From assembly GCA_963678705.1 (NCBI GenBank), contig OY783207.1, positions 7,874,001 through 7,938,000 of the forward strand: a stretch of DNA of 64,000 bases, in the 5' to 3' direction. Below, piece by piece: positions 25,801 through 35,765 of this stretch; position 1 is the stretch's first letter, and every line of letters begins with the position of its first letter. Position numbers and translations under genes: made by a program. The notes below the pieces were generated by a model that had not been told where the DNA came from, did not search any database, and was given only the letters and a program-made list of their open reading frames with translations. The DNA comes from Panorpa germanica (taxonomy: Eukaryota; Arthropoda; Insecta; Mecoptera; Panorpidae).

Positions 25801-27707
25801 ATTTCAAAAATGAAATCCATTTTTAAATATCTCTATTATTTATGCCTAAACATGCCGATATCTCGAAAACCGGAACACTTACCTAAAATCGAATTGCAGA
25901 TTTGAAATCAGCGTAAAAAGTACGATAAGAACCATTAAAAAATAAACAAAATAAAAAGTTGAATTTTAATGAAATTAACAAGAGTATAACCTTTAAAAAT
26001 TTGATAAAAAATCAATTTTTTGTTTTGACAAATACAAGATGTATTCGAACGTAGTTTTTTATGCTGATTTCAAAAATGAGAATCAATTTTAAATATTCCT
26101 AATACTTACTATATTTAGAAACTAAAAAGAGAACAACTAATAGAAATTTATGCAGCCGTACTTAGTGCACCCCGTTTTATGAAATTCAAACTGCGATTTT
26201 TATGAAATTAACAAGAGTATAACCTTTAAAATTTTGATACAAAATCAATTTTCTCTTTTGGCAAATAAAACATGTTTTCAAACGTAGATATTTATGCTGA
26301 TTTCAAAAATGAAATCTATTTTTAAATATCTCTATTATTTATGCCCAAACATGTCGATATCTCGAAAAGCGGGACACCTACAAAAAAACAAATTTCAGAT
26401 TTGAAATCAGCGTGAAAAAGTACGTCAAGAACCATTTAAAAATAAACAAAATAAAAAGTTGAATTTTTATGAAATTAACAAGAGTATAACCTTTAAAAAT
26501 TTGATAAAAAATCAATTTTTTGTTTTGACAAATAAAAGATGTTTTCTAAAAGAGTTTCATATGCTGATTTTAAAAATGAAAATCAATTTTAAATATTCCT
26601 AATACTTACTATATTTAGAAACTAAAAAGAGAACAACTAATAGAAATTTAAGCAGCCGTACTTAGTGCACCCCGTTTTATGAACTTCAAACTGCGATTTT
26701 TATGAAATTAACAAGAGCCTTTAAAAATTTGATAAAAAATTAAATTTTTGTTTTAACAAATGAAAGATGTATTCGAACGTAGTTTTTTATGCTGATTTCA
26801 AAAATGAAATCCGTTTTTAAATATCTCTATTATTTATGCCTAAACATGCCGATATCTCGAAAACCGGAACACTTACCTAAAATCGAATTGCAGATTTGAA
26901 ATCAGCGTAAAAAAGTACGATAAGAACCATTAAAAAATAAACAAAATAAAAAGTTGAATTTTTATGAAATTAACAAGAGTATAACCTTTAAAAATTTGAT
27001 AAAAAATCAATTTTTTGTTTTGACAAATAAAAGATGTTTTCTAAAAAAATTTCATATGCTGATTTTAAAAATGAGAATCAATTTTAAATATTCCTAATAC
27101 TTACTATATTTAGAAACTAAAAAGAGAACAACTAATAGAAATTTATGCAGCCGTACTTTGTGCACCCCGTTTTATGAAATTCAAACTGCGATTTTTGTGA
27201 AATTAACAAGAGTATAACCTTTAGAAATTTGATAAAAAATCAACTTTTTGTTTTGACAAATACAAGATGTATTCGAACGTAGTTTTTTATGCTGATTTCA
27301 AAAATGAGAATCAATTTTAAATATTCCTAATACTTACTATATTTAGAAACTAAAAAGAGAACAACTAATAGAAATTTATGCAGCCGTGCTTAGTGCACCC
27401 CGTTTTATGAAATTCAAACTGCGATTTTTATGAAATTAACCTTTAAAAATTTGATAAAAAATCAATTTTTTGTTTTGACAAATGAAAGATGTATTCGAAC
27501 GTAGTTTTTTATGCTGATTTCAAAAATGAAATCCATTTTTAAATATCTCTATTATTTATGCCTAAACATGCCGATATCTCGAAAACCGGAACACTTACCT
27601 AAAATCGAATTGCAGATTTGAAATCAGCGTAAAAAAGTACGATAAGAACCATTAAAAAATAAACAAAATAAAAAGTTGAATTTTTATGAAATTAACAAGA
27701 GTATAAC
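22826..27707 (+). repeat. satellite higher-order unit 3 (4,882 bp)
   Basis: Near-copy of 18,161-22,825. It differs by one additional B-type monomer of 222 bp (about 24,736-24,957) and a 5-bp deletion near 26,717, which together account for its extra 217 bp. A fourth unit begins at 27,708 and is cut off at 28,043. Confidence 0.85.
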
Positions 27708-28043
27708 CTTTAAAAATTTGATAAAAAATCAATTTTTTGTTTTGACAAATAAAAGATGTTTTCTAAAAGAGTTTCATATGCTGATTTAAAAAATGAGAAT
27801 CAATTTTAAATATTCTTAATACTTACTATATTTAGAAACTAAAAAGAGAACAACTAATAGAAATTTATGCAGCCGTACTTAGTGCACCCCGTTTTATGAA
27901 ATTCAAACTGCGATTTTTATGAAATTAACAAGAGTATAACCTTTAAAATTTTGATAAAAAATCAATTTTTTCTTTTGGCAAATAAAACATGTTTTCGAAC
28001 GTAGATTTTTATGCTGATTTCAAAAATGAAATCTATTTTTAAA

Positions 28044-28987
28044 CTACTCAATAAAAAAGTGCATAAAATTCTGCAAATATATTTAAAATTCCTCAGAGTT
28101 TGAGAAGTTGTGGCATTCGAGTGCAGACCATTATTCCACGTCGCCTGTTGGCACAAATTAGATATTACTTCTATTTCTATTTCTGCAGCGATTATTCAGA
28201 GCATTAAGAGCAGTGAGAAACATATGAATAAAAAATGAGAAAACAGCTTCACATTGTGTTAAAAAAAACGAACATTACATTAAAAACAACATCAGGAAAA
28301 AAGGAAGCAATCCAGAAATAGAAATAAGAACAAATATACAACATGTTAAATATTTAAAGAACTGTTATTTTTTAAGTCAAATTTATTACTTCATTGAGTT
28401 TTATAAATATCGTGTCAGGTATGGGGAATTGTGAAACTTCAAAACTATTTCATAATGTTAAAAAACGAGATATAATTGATGTTGAAAAGATCATTTATTT
28501 AATGTTACAATTTTTATGTTTATTTAATGCATCGAATAAATTATCTAGATCACAGTGTGGTCTATATAAATAAACATAGTTCATTGCTCGGCCAATTTTA
28601 TAATTAACAACACAGTAAATTATTCTGACATCGAAATAGATATAAATAGAATTTTGACTTATTTTTAGAGGAGAAACATACAAGTATACATACTAATTGT
28701 GCAGCGCATTAGACCGAGATTATTCCTATTCGTATTTGATTTGCGTAGGTTGAAAAAACCGCCTACGCACTTCTTTCCCCTTCAGGTAGTTCCTCATACT
28801 TGACCCTTCAAATCCGGTAGACCTGATCATGTGTAGTTGCTATTGAATTGATTGATTTATCCAGTTGTCGGCAACCTTATAAGTCAAAATGTCAATTATC
28901 AGTATTACACGATTTAAATTTCTTTGAAGATCCATCTGAACCGAAGTCTATGCTTTTTTGAAACACAGTTACACTGTAATCTATAGT
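28044..28987. other. gene-free DNA, right flank of the satellite
   Basis: The satellite ends abruptly and unique-looking AT-rich DNA follows. No gene or defined repeat was seen. Small less AT-rich patches at 28,735-28,840 are unassigned. Confidence 0.5.
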
Positions 28988-29447
28988 ACATATTAGTGCG
29001 ACATAAACATGCAACATCCAACATTTATATATTTTCATTCATAAGCTGACATTATTTAGACATGAGTTTACAAATATGCGACAGTAATAAAGCCCTTACT
29101 AATGCTATTTATAAAAATTCTAGCTAGTATTTTTATGAAACAAAAATGTTTCAATCTTAAGTCGGAACTTCTAAAGGAATTACGGTGAACAATAGACCTT
29201 TATCACACTGTTTAATAACGTAACAAGGGTAATAACGAGTTAACAGAAACCTTGTTAATTAACTGAATTTTATTACTTATTTTGTTCTAAATATTTCTGT
29301 TTTTAAAGCAGGTTGAAGGAATTCGTTCGAAATATGAAACCTTCCGACGTATTAAGTTGCATGTCGCACTAGTGTGGACGTGTTGTATAACTTCTTACAA
29401 CAAATGTTGGATGTCGCATGTTTAACTCGTACCAGTCTGTACAGATC
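28988..29447 (-). mobile_element. short element with imperfect terminal inverted repeats (partner at 11,252-11,684)
   Basis: Left end GTACATATTAGTGCGACATAAACATGCAACATCC resembles the reverse complement of the right end (TACAGACTGG...GTTAAACATGCGACATCC). The inner phrase AGTGTGGACGTGTTGT at 29,370-29,386 is the reverse complement of the 11.3-kb copy's phrase, so the two copies are inverted relative to each other. Non-coding. Confidence 0.65.
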
Positions 29448-29616
29448 TTAACACATAACGATAGTTTACAGCTTGTCAGTACAGCGTATGTACACGTCAG
29501 TGCCGATACGTGATGCTCAGTGTCAGTAAAAATTGATATTGTTCCATAAATTTTGTACGAAGCTATTTGTACTTCCCACGTAACATTAAATATTCCCTGT
29601 ATATTCATATATGTTC

Positions 29617-29835
29617 ATAATTTGGAAACAATATCCTGCATATATCTTGCATATACATGAATAAACATACAGTGCATGCAGCAATATTTAAATATGCACA
29701 TAAGTTTGCATTTGCACAAACATATGACATACAACATAGGTTTTACATTACAACAGCATATACATAGGATATGCAATATACATGAATGTATATACCTTGA
29801 ATATATTATGTATATCCAAATGTTTTTTGAGTTGT
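29617..29835 (+). repeat. three-copy dispersed repeat, copy 1
   Basis: Shares with 41,402-41,605 the phrases CAATATTTAAATATGCA, CAACAGCATATACATA, GGATATGCAATATACATG-type and AATGTATATACCTTGAATAT. A third, shorter copy lies at 59,085-59,195. The sequence is rich in CATATACATG palindromes. Overlapping reading frames on both strands are incidental. Confidence 0.8.
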
Positions 29836-30285
29836 CAGCATTTCTCACGACACTGATATGTAAGTATAGACCTTTACTGTTTTTAAAATCAATTAACCCA
29901 GTTATTTCGGTGTGAAATAAAATTGTCATAAATTCTCCCAACCACATACATACATATATTACACTATAATTACAAATTCAAGACCCGTAACTTGACATTT
30001 ATTCACTATAAACATAAACAATACAATTAAATACAAACTTTTATCACTATATGTAATTTACGTTCATATTTCAGAAAATAGTTCTGCTTCGAGAAATTCA
30101 ATCGCTACAAACGAAGATTCTCGAACAATTGTATTGAATCAAGACTTTCTATTTAATTTATAACAGACTATAACAAATGAAAGCTAAAATCCACAATCTG
30201 AGCAGTAATCAGAGCGTCAGACGTATTGGATTAAGAATGTTACATGAGTACAGTCCGTAAAGAAGAAGAGATTTAATACGGTAAT
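29836..30285. other. gene-free DNA
   Basis: No feature recognised. Confidence 0.5.
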
Positions 30286-30461
30286 ATAACTTATATTTAC
30301 ATACGCATTGTATATTGCATAAATTTATATATAACTGGAAATATCAACAGACTTGTTAAGAATGAACTGCTGAATTAGTCCGCCATATTTGACGAAACGC
30401 CATTTTGATTATTAAAGTAAATTTATAATTGTTGCTATAGCAAGAGGACTACAAAATTTAG
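30286..30461 (+). repeat. 176-bp direct repeat, left copy
   Basis: Matches 30,700-30,875 over exactly 176 bp with no indel and six substitutions that I can count (about 97% identity). It contains AGTCCGCCATATTTGACG and GTTGCTATAGCAAGAGGAC. It could be a terminal repeat of a small element or a recent segmental duplication. Confidence 0.9.
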
Positions 30462-30470
30462 AGCAAATAA

Positions 30471-30683
30471 AACGAAATCGATTTCGTACGGACTTCATAA
30501 TGAAATCAAAAAACAAAGTTGAATTCTAAATGAATTCACTATTAGTTCACTTATTTTTTTATTATAATTTATTAAGTCTAGTAGTACGCGGGTACATAGA
30601 TTGTTTTTCCCCGCTAGTAATAGTTGTATATTCAATAAAACAGCTAAGCTACAAAGTCCCTTAACCAATAAATTAAATAAAAG
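30471..30683 (+). repeat. dispersed repeat between the 176-bp repeats (second copy at 32,093-32,307)
   Basis: About 213 bp, beginning AACGAAATCG and ending AAATTAAATAAAAG. The copy at 32,093-32,307 has the same ends and orientation, with scattered differences (CGATTTCG versus CGAATTCG near the start). The two copies have different flanks outside these limits, which defines the unit as mobile. Non-coding. Confidence 0.85.
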
Positions 30684-30699
30684 AATATATTACAAATAA

Positions 30700-30875
30700 A
30701 TAACATATATTTACATACGCATTGTATATTGCATAAATTAATACATAAGTGGAAATATCAACAGACTTGTTAAGAATGAACTGCTGAATTAGTCCGCCAT
30801 ATTTGACGAAACGCCATTTTGATTATTAAAGTATATTTATAATTGTTGCTATAGCAAGAGGACTACGAAATTTAG
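30700..30875 (+). repeat. 176-bp direct repeat, right copy
   Basis: Right partner of 30,286-30,461. The repeat, middle segment, repeat order resembles a terminal-repeat element in miniature, but the ends are not the TG...CA usual for LTRs. Confidence 0.9.
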
Positions 30876-31734
30876 AAAAGTAACGATTCATGTTAAAACA
30901 GGTTCGCAAAACAAGGACGGATATTTCAACAAGTACAGTTATTTTAAATCAAACTTATTATTTATTTGAAGATATCTCCCGTAAACATGTTTCATAAGTT
31001 CATTATCAAGTAACAATAATGAAATTAGTTGTCTAAGAAGCTACACCACGACTATACTGGTTATTTTTATCCTACAGTATACAACAACATTAGCGCCTGC
31101 GTGATTGGCAACCAGAATAACTTAATAAACGTTAAAAACTAACATACTCAATTTCTTTTTTAAAATACATGTCATTTACTTAGCTACTTTACTCGTACAG
31201 ACTGTACAGTTCCATTCTACACTAGAACATGGTCGCATGGCAGATTGTCATGTACTGCTTTTATAATAAATCTATAAGCGAGGAAAGGGAGATACTATTT
31301 CACATAATTCAACTGTAAAGCTGTATGTACTCTCTCACTCTCTTTACTCACTACTGGTTCGAGCTCACTGTTCTCCAATGTTCAAGCATATAGAGTTGTC
31401 AACTAAACCAATTTACTATATCGTGTCTGTGATATGCGCCGTTACTGATATTCGTCGTTAACCTATTCAGGGCATTTGCAACGTTTATATCCCCAGATAG
31501 ATATCCCATATAGCAAATGGAAGTTTAACAAATGTGTACTTTTCAAATACACAGTACGAGTTTTTAAGACAAATAAAATCATCAACAGGAGTATTTGCTA
31601 CTACCACCAGGATCTGCACCGATGGTGGTTGCAGGCAGTCTCACGACCAGACGCCTTTACGCACACCAAATCACGGACATCATTCAATAAGTTCGTAGGA
31701 TGACAAATCGATATGATTTTTAGATACCAATCTG
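30876..31734. other. gene-free DNA
   Basis: No gene is recognised. A 75-residue frame at 31,476-31,703 has no known motif and a short Trp/His-rich patch only. Confidence 0.5.
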
Positions 31735-31890
31735 CAAACGTAATATATCAAAATTTCATAACATTCTGACAATTAGTTTACGAGTTACAGAGGTTTTGCT
31801 GACGAAACTTTTGTAATTTTCAAAACAATGGAAAAATTTCAATTTCGTGTGTTGATAAAGCATTGCTTTTTATTGGGAAAACATACCGAA
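31735..31890 (-). repeat. dispersed repeat, inverted partner of 8,352-8,490
   Basis: Reverse-complement alignment with 8,352-8,490, including TTTCGTGTGTTGATAAAG at 31,842-31,859 and ATCAAAATTTCATAACATTC at 31,747-31,766. Confidence 0.75.
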
Positions 31891-32092
31891 TCCGATTTAA
31901 ATTAATGAACAATAAATAAGGAATGTCCAGTTCATTAGTAAGACAAATTCGATGTGGGTATTGAATTAGGTTCTTCAATTTTTGTCATAAAAACTGCCTA
32001 TAAAAGCGGTAATTTTAAATAGTACAACGTCTAAAATAACACTCAGTAAAACATGTAACTTAATAAAATCATGTAAATAAAAATAAACATTT

Positions 32093-32307
32093 AACGAAAT
32101 CGAATTCGTACGGACTTCATAATGAAATCAAAAAACAAAGTTGAATTCTGAATGAATTCGCTATTAGTTCAATTATTTTATTTTATAGTTCTATCAAGTA
32201 TAGTACTACGTACGAGTATATAAATTGTTTTGCCCCGATAGTAATAGTTGTATATTCAATAAAACAGCTAAGCTACAAAGTCCCTTAACCAATAAATTAA
32301 ATAAAAG
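32093..32307 (+). repeat. dispersed repeat, second copy of 30,471-30,683
   Basis: Same ends (AACGAAATCG ... AAATTAAATAAAAG) and orientation as the copy inside the 176-bp repeat pair, but without the 176-bp flanks. The last 70 bp are almost identical in the two copies. Confidence 0.85.
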
Positions 32308-32391
32308 CAATCCCGTTATAATTAAGACAACATCCAATAGGGTTAATTAAAATGTTAACATAAATTACAGACTATCGTGACAACTCACAAT

Positions 32392-32424
32392 GGGACGGTG
32401 CGGGACGGTGGGGGACGGGAAGGG
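32392..32424 (+). other. G-quadruplex-type tract
   Basis: Five G runs of three or more (32,392-394, 32,402-404, 32,410-414, 32,417-419, 32,422-424) are separated by loops of 7, 5, 2 and 2 bases. This meets the usual rule for an intramolecular G-quadruplex. It is built on a GGGACGGT repeat in a very AT-rich region. No gene adjoins it. Confidence 0.75.
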
Positions 32425-32943
32425 ACAATGATTCAAATATCAATTAAACAACTCTGAGTCTCCAGTTGTATTACTATACACTAGTCCTAGTATTTATACA
32501 TAGTTAATAGTAGCTAAATTATGTGCAGATTACAAGGGAATTTGATTTGCATAAATCAGTATATTGAAATTGATTTATACTAGAAATCCAGGTTCACTTC
32601 ACGTCCAGTTTAACGATCACAACCCATTAGATTATAATAGCCAATAGGCAACAAGCATTACGCAGTAGATGACCAGACAGTTGCTGCAAACAATTAAATT
32701 TAAATAAACTCGTTGACTTACACAGTCAAGTGACACCGTATGTCATTAACAAGTCTATAATTATAAGCTATTAAAACTAAAACAAAATTATAATAAGGAT
32801 TTTAGTTTATTGTGCAATTATTTTTAGCGAACACCAAATTTACTAGTTCATGATAAATATTGTCTTTGTCATTGGCTTTGAACACAATGTCAACTCTTTT
32901 TTTTTCTTCATATTTCTGGCCTCTTTTCCCTTTTCAATACAAC
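32425..32943. other. gene-free DNA
   Basis: No feature recognised. Confidence 0.5.
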
Positions 32944-32947
32944 TTAA

Positions 32948-33555
32948 GGGGTTAAATACAGTTATTAGTCCCAAAAAAAGCGACTTTTCAAAATAATTTC
33001 CTGAGAAGACTATTAATTGTATTAATGTAAAAATTTGTACACATGTTATGATAACTTTTAACTGTATTTAAATATTTTTATATTTACAAAAATAATAATT
33101 TGGAAGCTGCTATAGCTGATCTCCAGGAGCTCCTCTTAAAAAAGTCATCTTGCGATGACCGCTATATCTCTGGACTGGATCGTCTAAAATTAAAAAACTA
33201 AACGGATTTCGTTAAAGTAATGTATAATCTAGAAATTAATGGAAAGATTAGGCAAAATATTTTTTTTTGACAAAATGGCGGCTTCTCAAAAAAAATTAAT
33301 CGATTTTTGACCAAATTTCTACAAAATGTACTTAAGAAGTTGTGTTAAAATTTGAGACTGATCGGTTCAGCAGTTTCCGAGTAATCTTGAGCCATCTTGA
33401 GAGAAACGCTTTTAAAGTTTCGAAAGAACGAGTACAAATTTTCTTTTTTCAACTTACATAAATAATCGCCGGATTTACTTGAAATTTTTTGTGTGGGTAC
33501 TTAAATATATGTAAATTACGAAAATGAAATAATTTTTTGAACTGTATATAACCTC
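32948..33555 (+). mobile_element. 608-bp non-autonomous element with TTAA target sites
   Basis: The left end reads TTAA then GGGGTTAAATACAGTT. The right end reads AACTGTATATAACCTC then TTAA. This gives about 16-bp inverted termini and TTAA duplications at 32,944-32,947 and 33,556-33,559. TTAA target choice is characteristic of the piggyBac superfamily. No transposase is present. A related copy lies in inverted orientation at about 59,960-60,598. The interior holds GAAGCTGCTATAGCTGATC and CTCCAGGAGCTCCTCTTAA, both conserved in the partner. Confidence 0.88.
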
Positions 33556-33559
33556 TTAA

Positions 33560-35671
33560 ACTGTATATCCTCTAACCAATATAAATTAACATGCAAAACG
33601 AATTTTCATATAAATCTTGTCATTTGCTTAAAATTTAGGCACACAACTATTTTCTGAGAGACTATACTATTATATATGAAAGACAATGAAATAAATCAGT
33701 CTTGTATATTAGACCACAAGAACATTGCACATGGCCTCCATTATATACGGTTACAGTTGCACTAAATTAAAAGTTAGTAAGGATGGTACAATGGTGTAAC
33801 TACTAGTAGTTATCATGAACTAAGAGTAACATACATGCTAAAAGCTGATCTGGTGCTCTGTGCTATGTCTACAGTGCTACACTATATTCTGCACCCATAT
33901 TTGCTAATCCTGCAGATTCCTTGTAAACTGTAATCACTTAGGGTATTATTCACTCCACCGGAATAAATCAGAAATATGTTTCCTGTAGATACTCATAGCT
34001 TTACCTCTTAGTTCTTCTTGTCTTAAAGGACCCATACACACTCACATATGTTGGGTTGGTTAATATGCTCGCGATTAGGCTCGATGAACCGGTGTATATT
34101 TATATCATGTATGGGAAAGTAGGACAAAGTTCCTTCTGAATAAGGAACCTTTTAAAAGATATTTTAAATTAAAAATTAGTTATAACTACACTAAATAAAA
34201 TAGATAATGTGCTCTTAAACAGACTGGAAAGATCAAACTTGATCCGGTGCTGATCTCAATACACAACGAGGTAGCATTTTCGTATAAATATAAATAAATA
34301 TATTTATCTGCTCCTAGAAAATAACGTCTTGGGTCCATTTTTCATACGTAAATGCCAGCAACTTCTTAAAAATAGAAGACGCTGTTGTAATACTCTATGG
34401 AATTGTTGCAGGAGCATGAGGATAGAATTGGATATGGCATATTTCATTTTGATAATAAAATTCAAAAGTTGATGGATTAAATTATAATTCACTATTAATT
34501 TTTTGTGAATAATATCTCAGTATATAAAACCTGTAATACATAATGAATACAAATAGAATTTTAAATTGTATTCTTAAAGTGTCTATAATACAGAGCTGTT
34601 GTAAATCAAATCTACTTGATTCTAATGTTTTTTGCTGTACATTGCTGTAAAAATATGCCATAGAAGTTTGTTCTACTCTATAGTATATATTACTATCCCT
34701 GCTATGAACTAGCAGCTCAAGAAAATAGTAACATGTTACTGGGAAGAATTGAATTTAACTTTAGAGAAAAAACAGGTTTTTTTAAATAAGTTTAGAACAC
34801 TTAACATTTTTGAAAGATTCAAGGAATATTTAATAAAATATGCTGTTATATTAGAAAAATGTAATAAAAACACATACACTTAGCGTTCGTTTTACGGATG
34901 GTTAAATATTCAGGCTCTCAAGATCCTGCAAAAAGTGATGAAGCCCTACGAATAATACGTACATTAAATTGATGTTAGGAATTTCTGTTAACAGGATATT
35001 TCTATTTTAGTTTCATATTTCGATTCGATTGTATAGGTTTATATTACTGAATAACATTCCAGAAATAAATCAGTTATAAGGGGGTTGGTTCTCTTATGAA
35101 CTAGCAAACAATTCAATGAAATCAGAAGGGGTGCTACCCCTGTTACTCAAAGCTCGAACTCCCTTTTGATATTGTATGATTTAACGGTAAACAACGACAA
35201 TTTTCCTACAATCAAAAGTTTTCTATATACAGTTTTTTGTTTGAAAAATAAAAATATTTCATAATATAAAGTATTAAGTTACCCTTTGATGATAAAAGTT
35301 GAAGTGTTTTTACTTAGTTAGTTCTTTTGTTATTTATTTACAAAGAAGTCTTTTAATTTCGTGTAGAAATGTACAATATTTATAAGTACGATAAACCTTT
35401 AATACGGCAGTGACGGACTGATTTAATTGGGTTATATCAGGCCCACACAGGTCACACATTTTAATTAACAAATTCTTTTGTAATATTTTTTAATTTTAAG
35501 AATAAATGACCTTTTGTCTTATCTTAACATAAACAACTTTGGAATGCACATTGGTCTGTTCTACCTGTAACTTCAAGGGTGACGGAACCTTAGAAAGTGT
35601 TGTGACCCTTTTGCAACTGGTCCAAGGCACTGCAAGACGACATTCGTTTTATAATTTCTTGATTGAGCTAC
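33560..35671. other. gene-free AT-rich DNA
   Basis: No gene or defined repeat was recognised. Reading frames are short and motif-free. Confidence 0.5.
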
Positions 35672-35765
35672 ATCTTGTATTGTATACAGTTCCTATATTT
35701 GTTAATAAATACTATTAAACTAATATTATGTTCGGCTCATGATTTATAATTAGTAAATACTAATT
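35672..35765 (+). repeat. short dispersed repeat, copy 1 (partner 40,231-40,333)
   Basis: Shares TATATTTGTTAATAAATA and the TTTATAATTxGTAA block with 40,231-40,333 in the same orientation, with moderate divergence. Confidence 0.6.

Larger units (their letters stand above)
13651..28043 (+). repeat. 14.4-kb satellite array of two related monomers (A about 267 bp, B about 222-233 bp)
   Basis: A single uninterrupted tandem array. Monomer A carries GATATCTCGAAAACCGG (or the subtype GATATCTCGAAAAGCGGG) and occurs 25 times complete, plus a truncated last copy. Monomer B carries AACTAATAGAAATTTATGC and GCACCCCGTTTTATG and occurs about 33 times. Both share a common half (AACAAGAGTATAACC through TTGTTTTGACAAAT), so they derive from one ancestral unit. 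Spacing between successive A starts is 267-268 bp when adjacent and about 500 bp when one B lies between. The array starts at the AAAATAAACAAAATAAAAAG boundary and ends inside an A monomer. It has no reading frame of note and no inserted foreign element. Such arrays are typical of heterochromatic or subtelomeric satellite DNA, but location on the chromosome cannot be told from the window. Confidence 0.98.

Noticed and set aside
13651-28043. Possible CRISPR-like repeat-spacer structure
   Set aside because: The repeats are contiguous satellite monomers without unique spacers, in a eukaryotic genome.
29615-29947. 110-residue minus-strand Cys/His/Met-rich frame
   Set aside because: It lies over a dispersed repeat present three times. 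The Cys and Met residues come from repeated CATATACATG motifs, not from a conserved cysteine-rich peptide.
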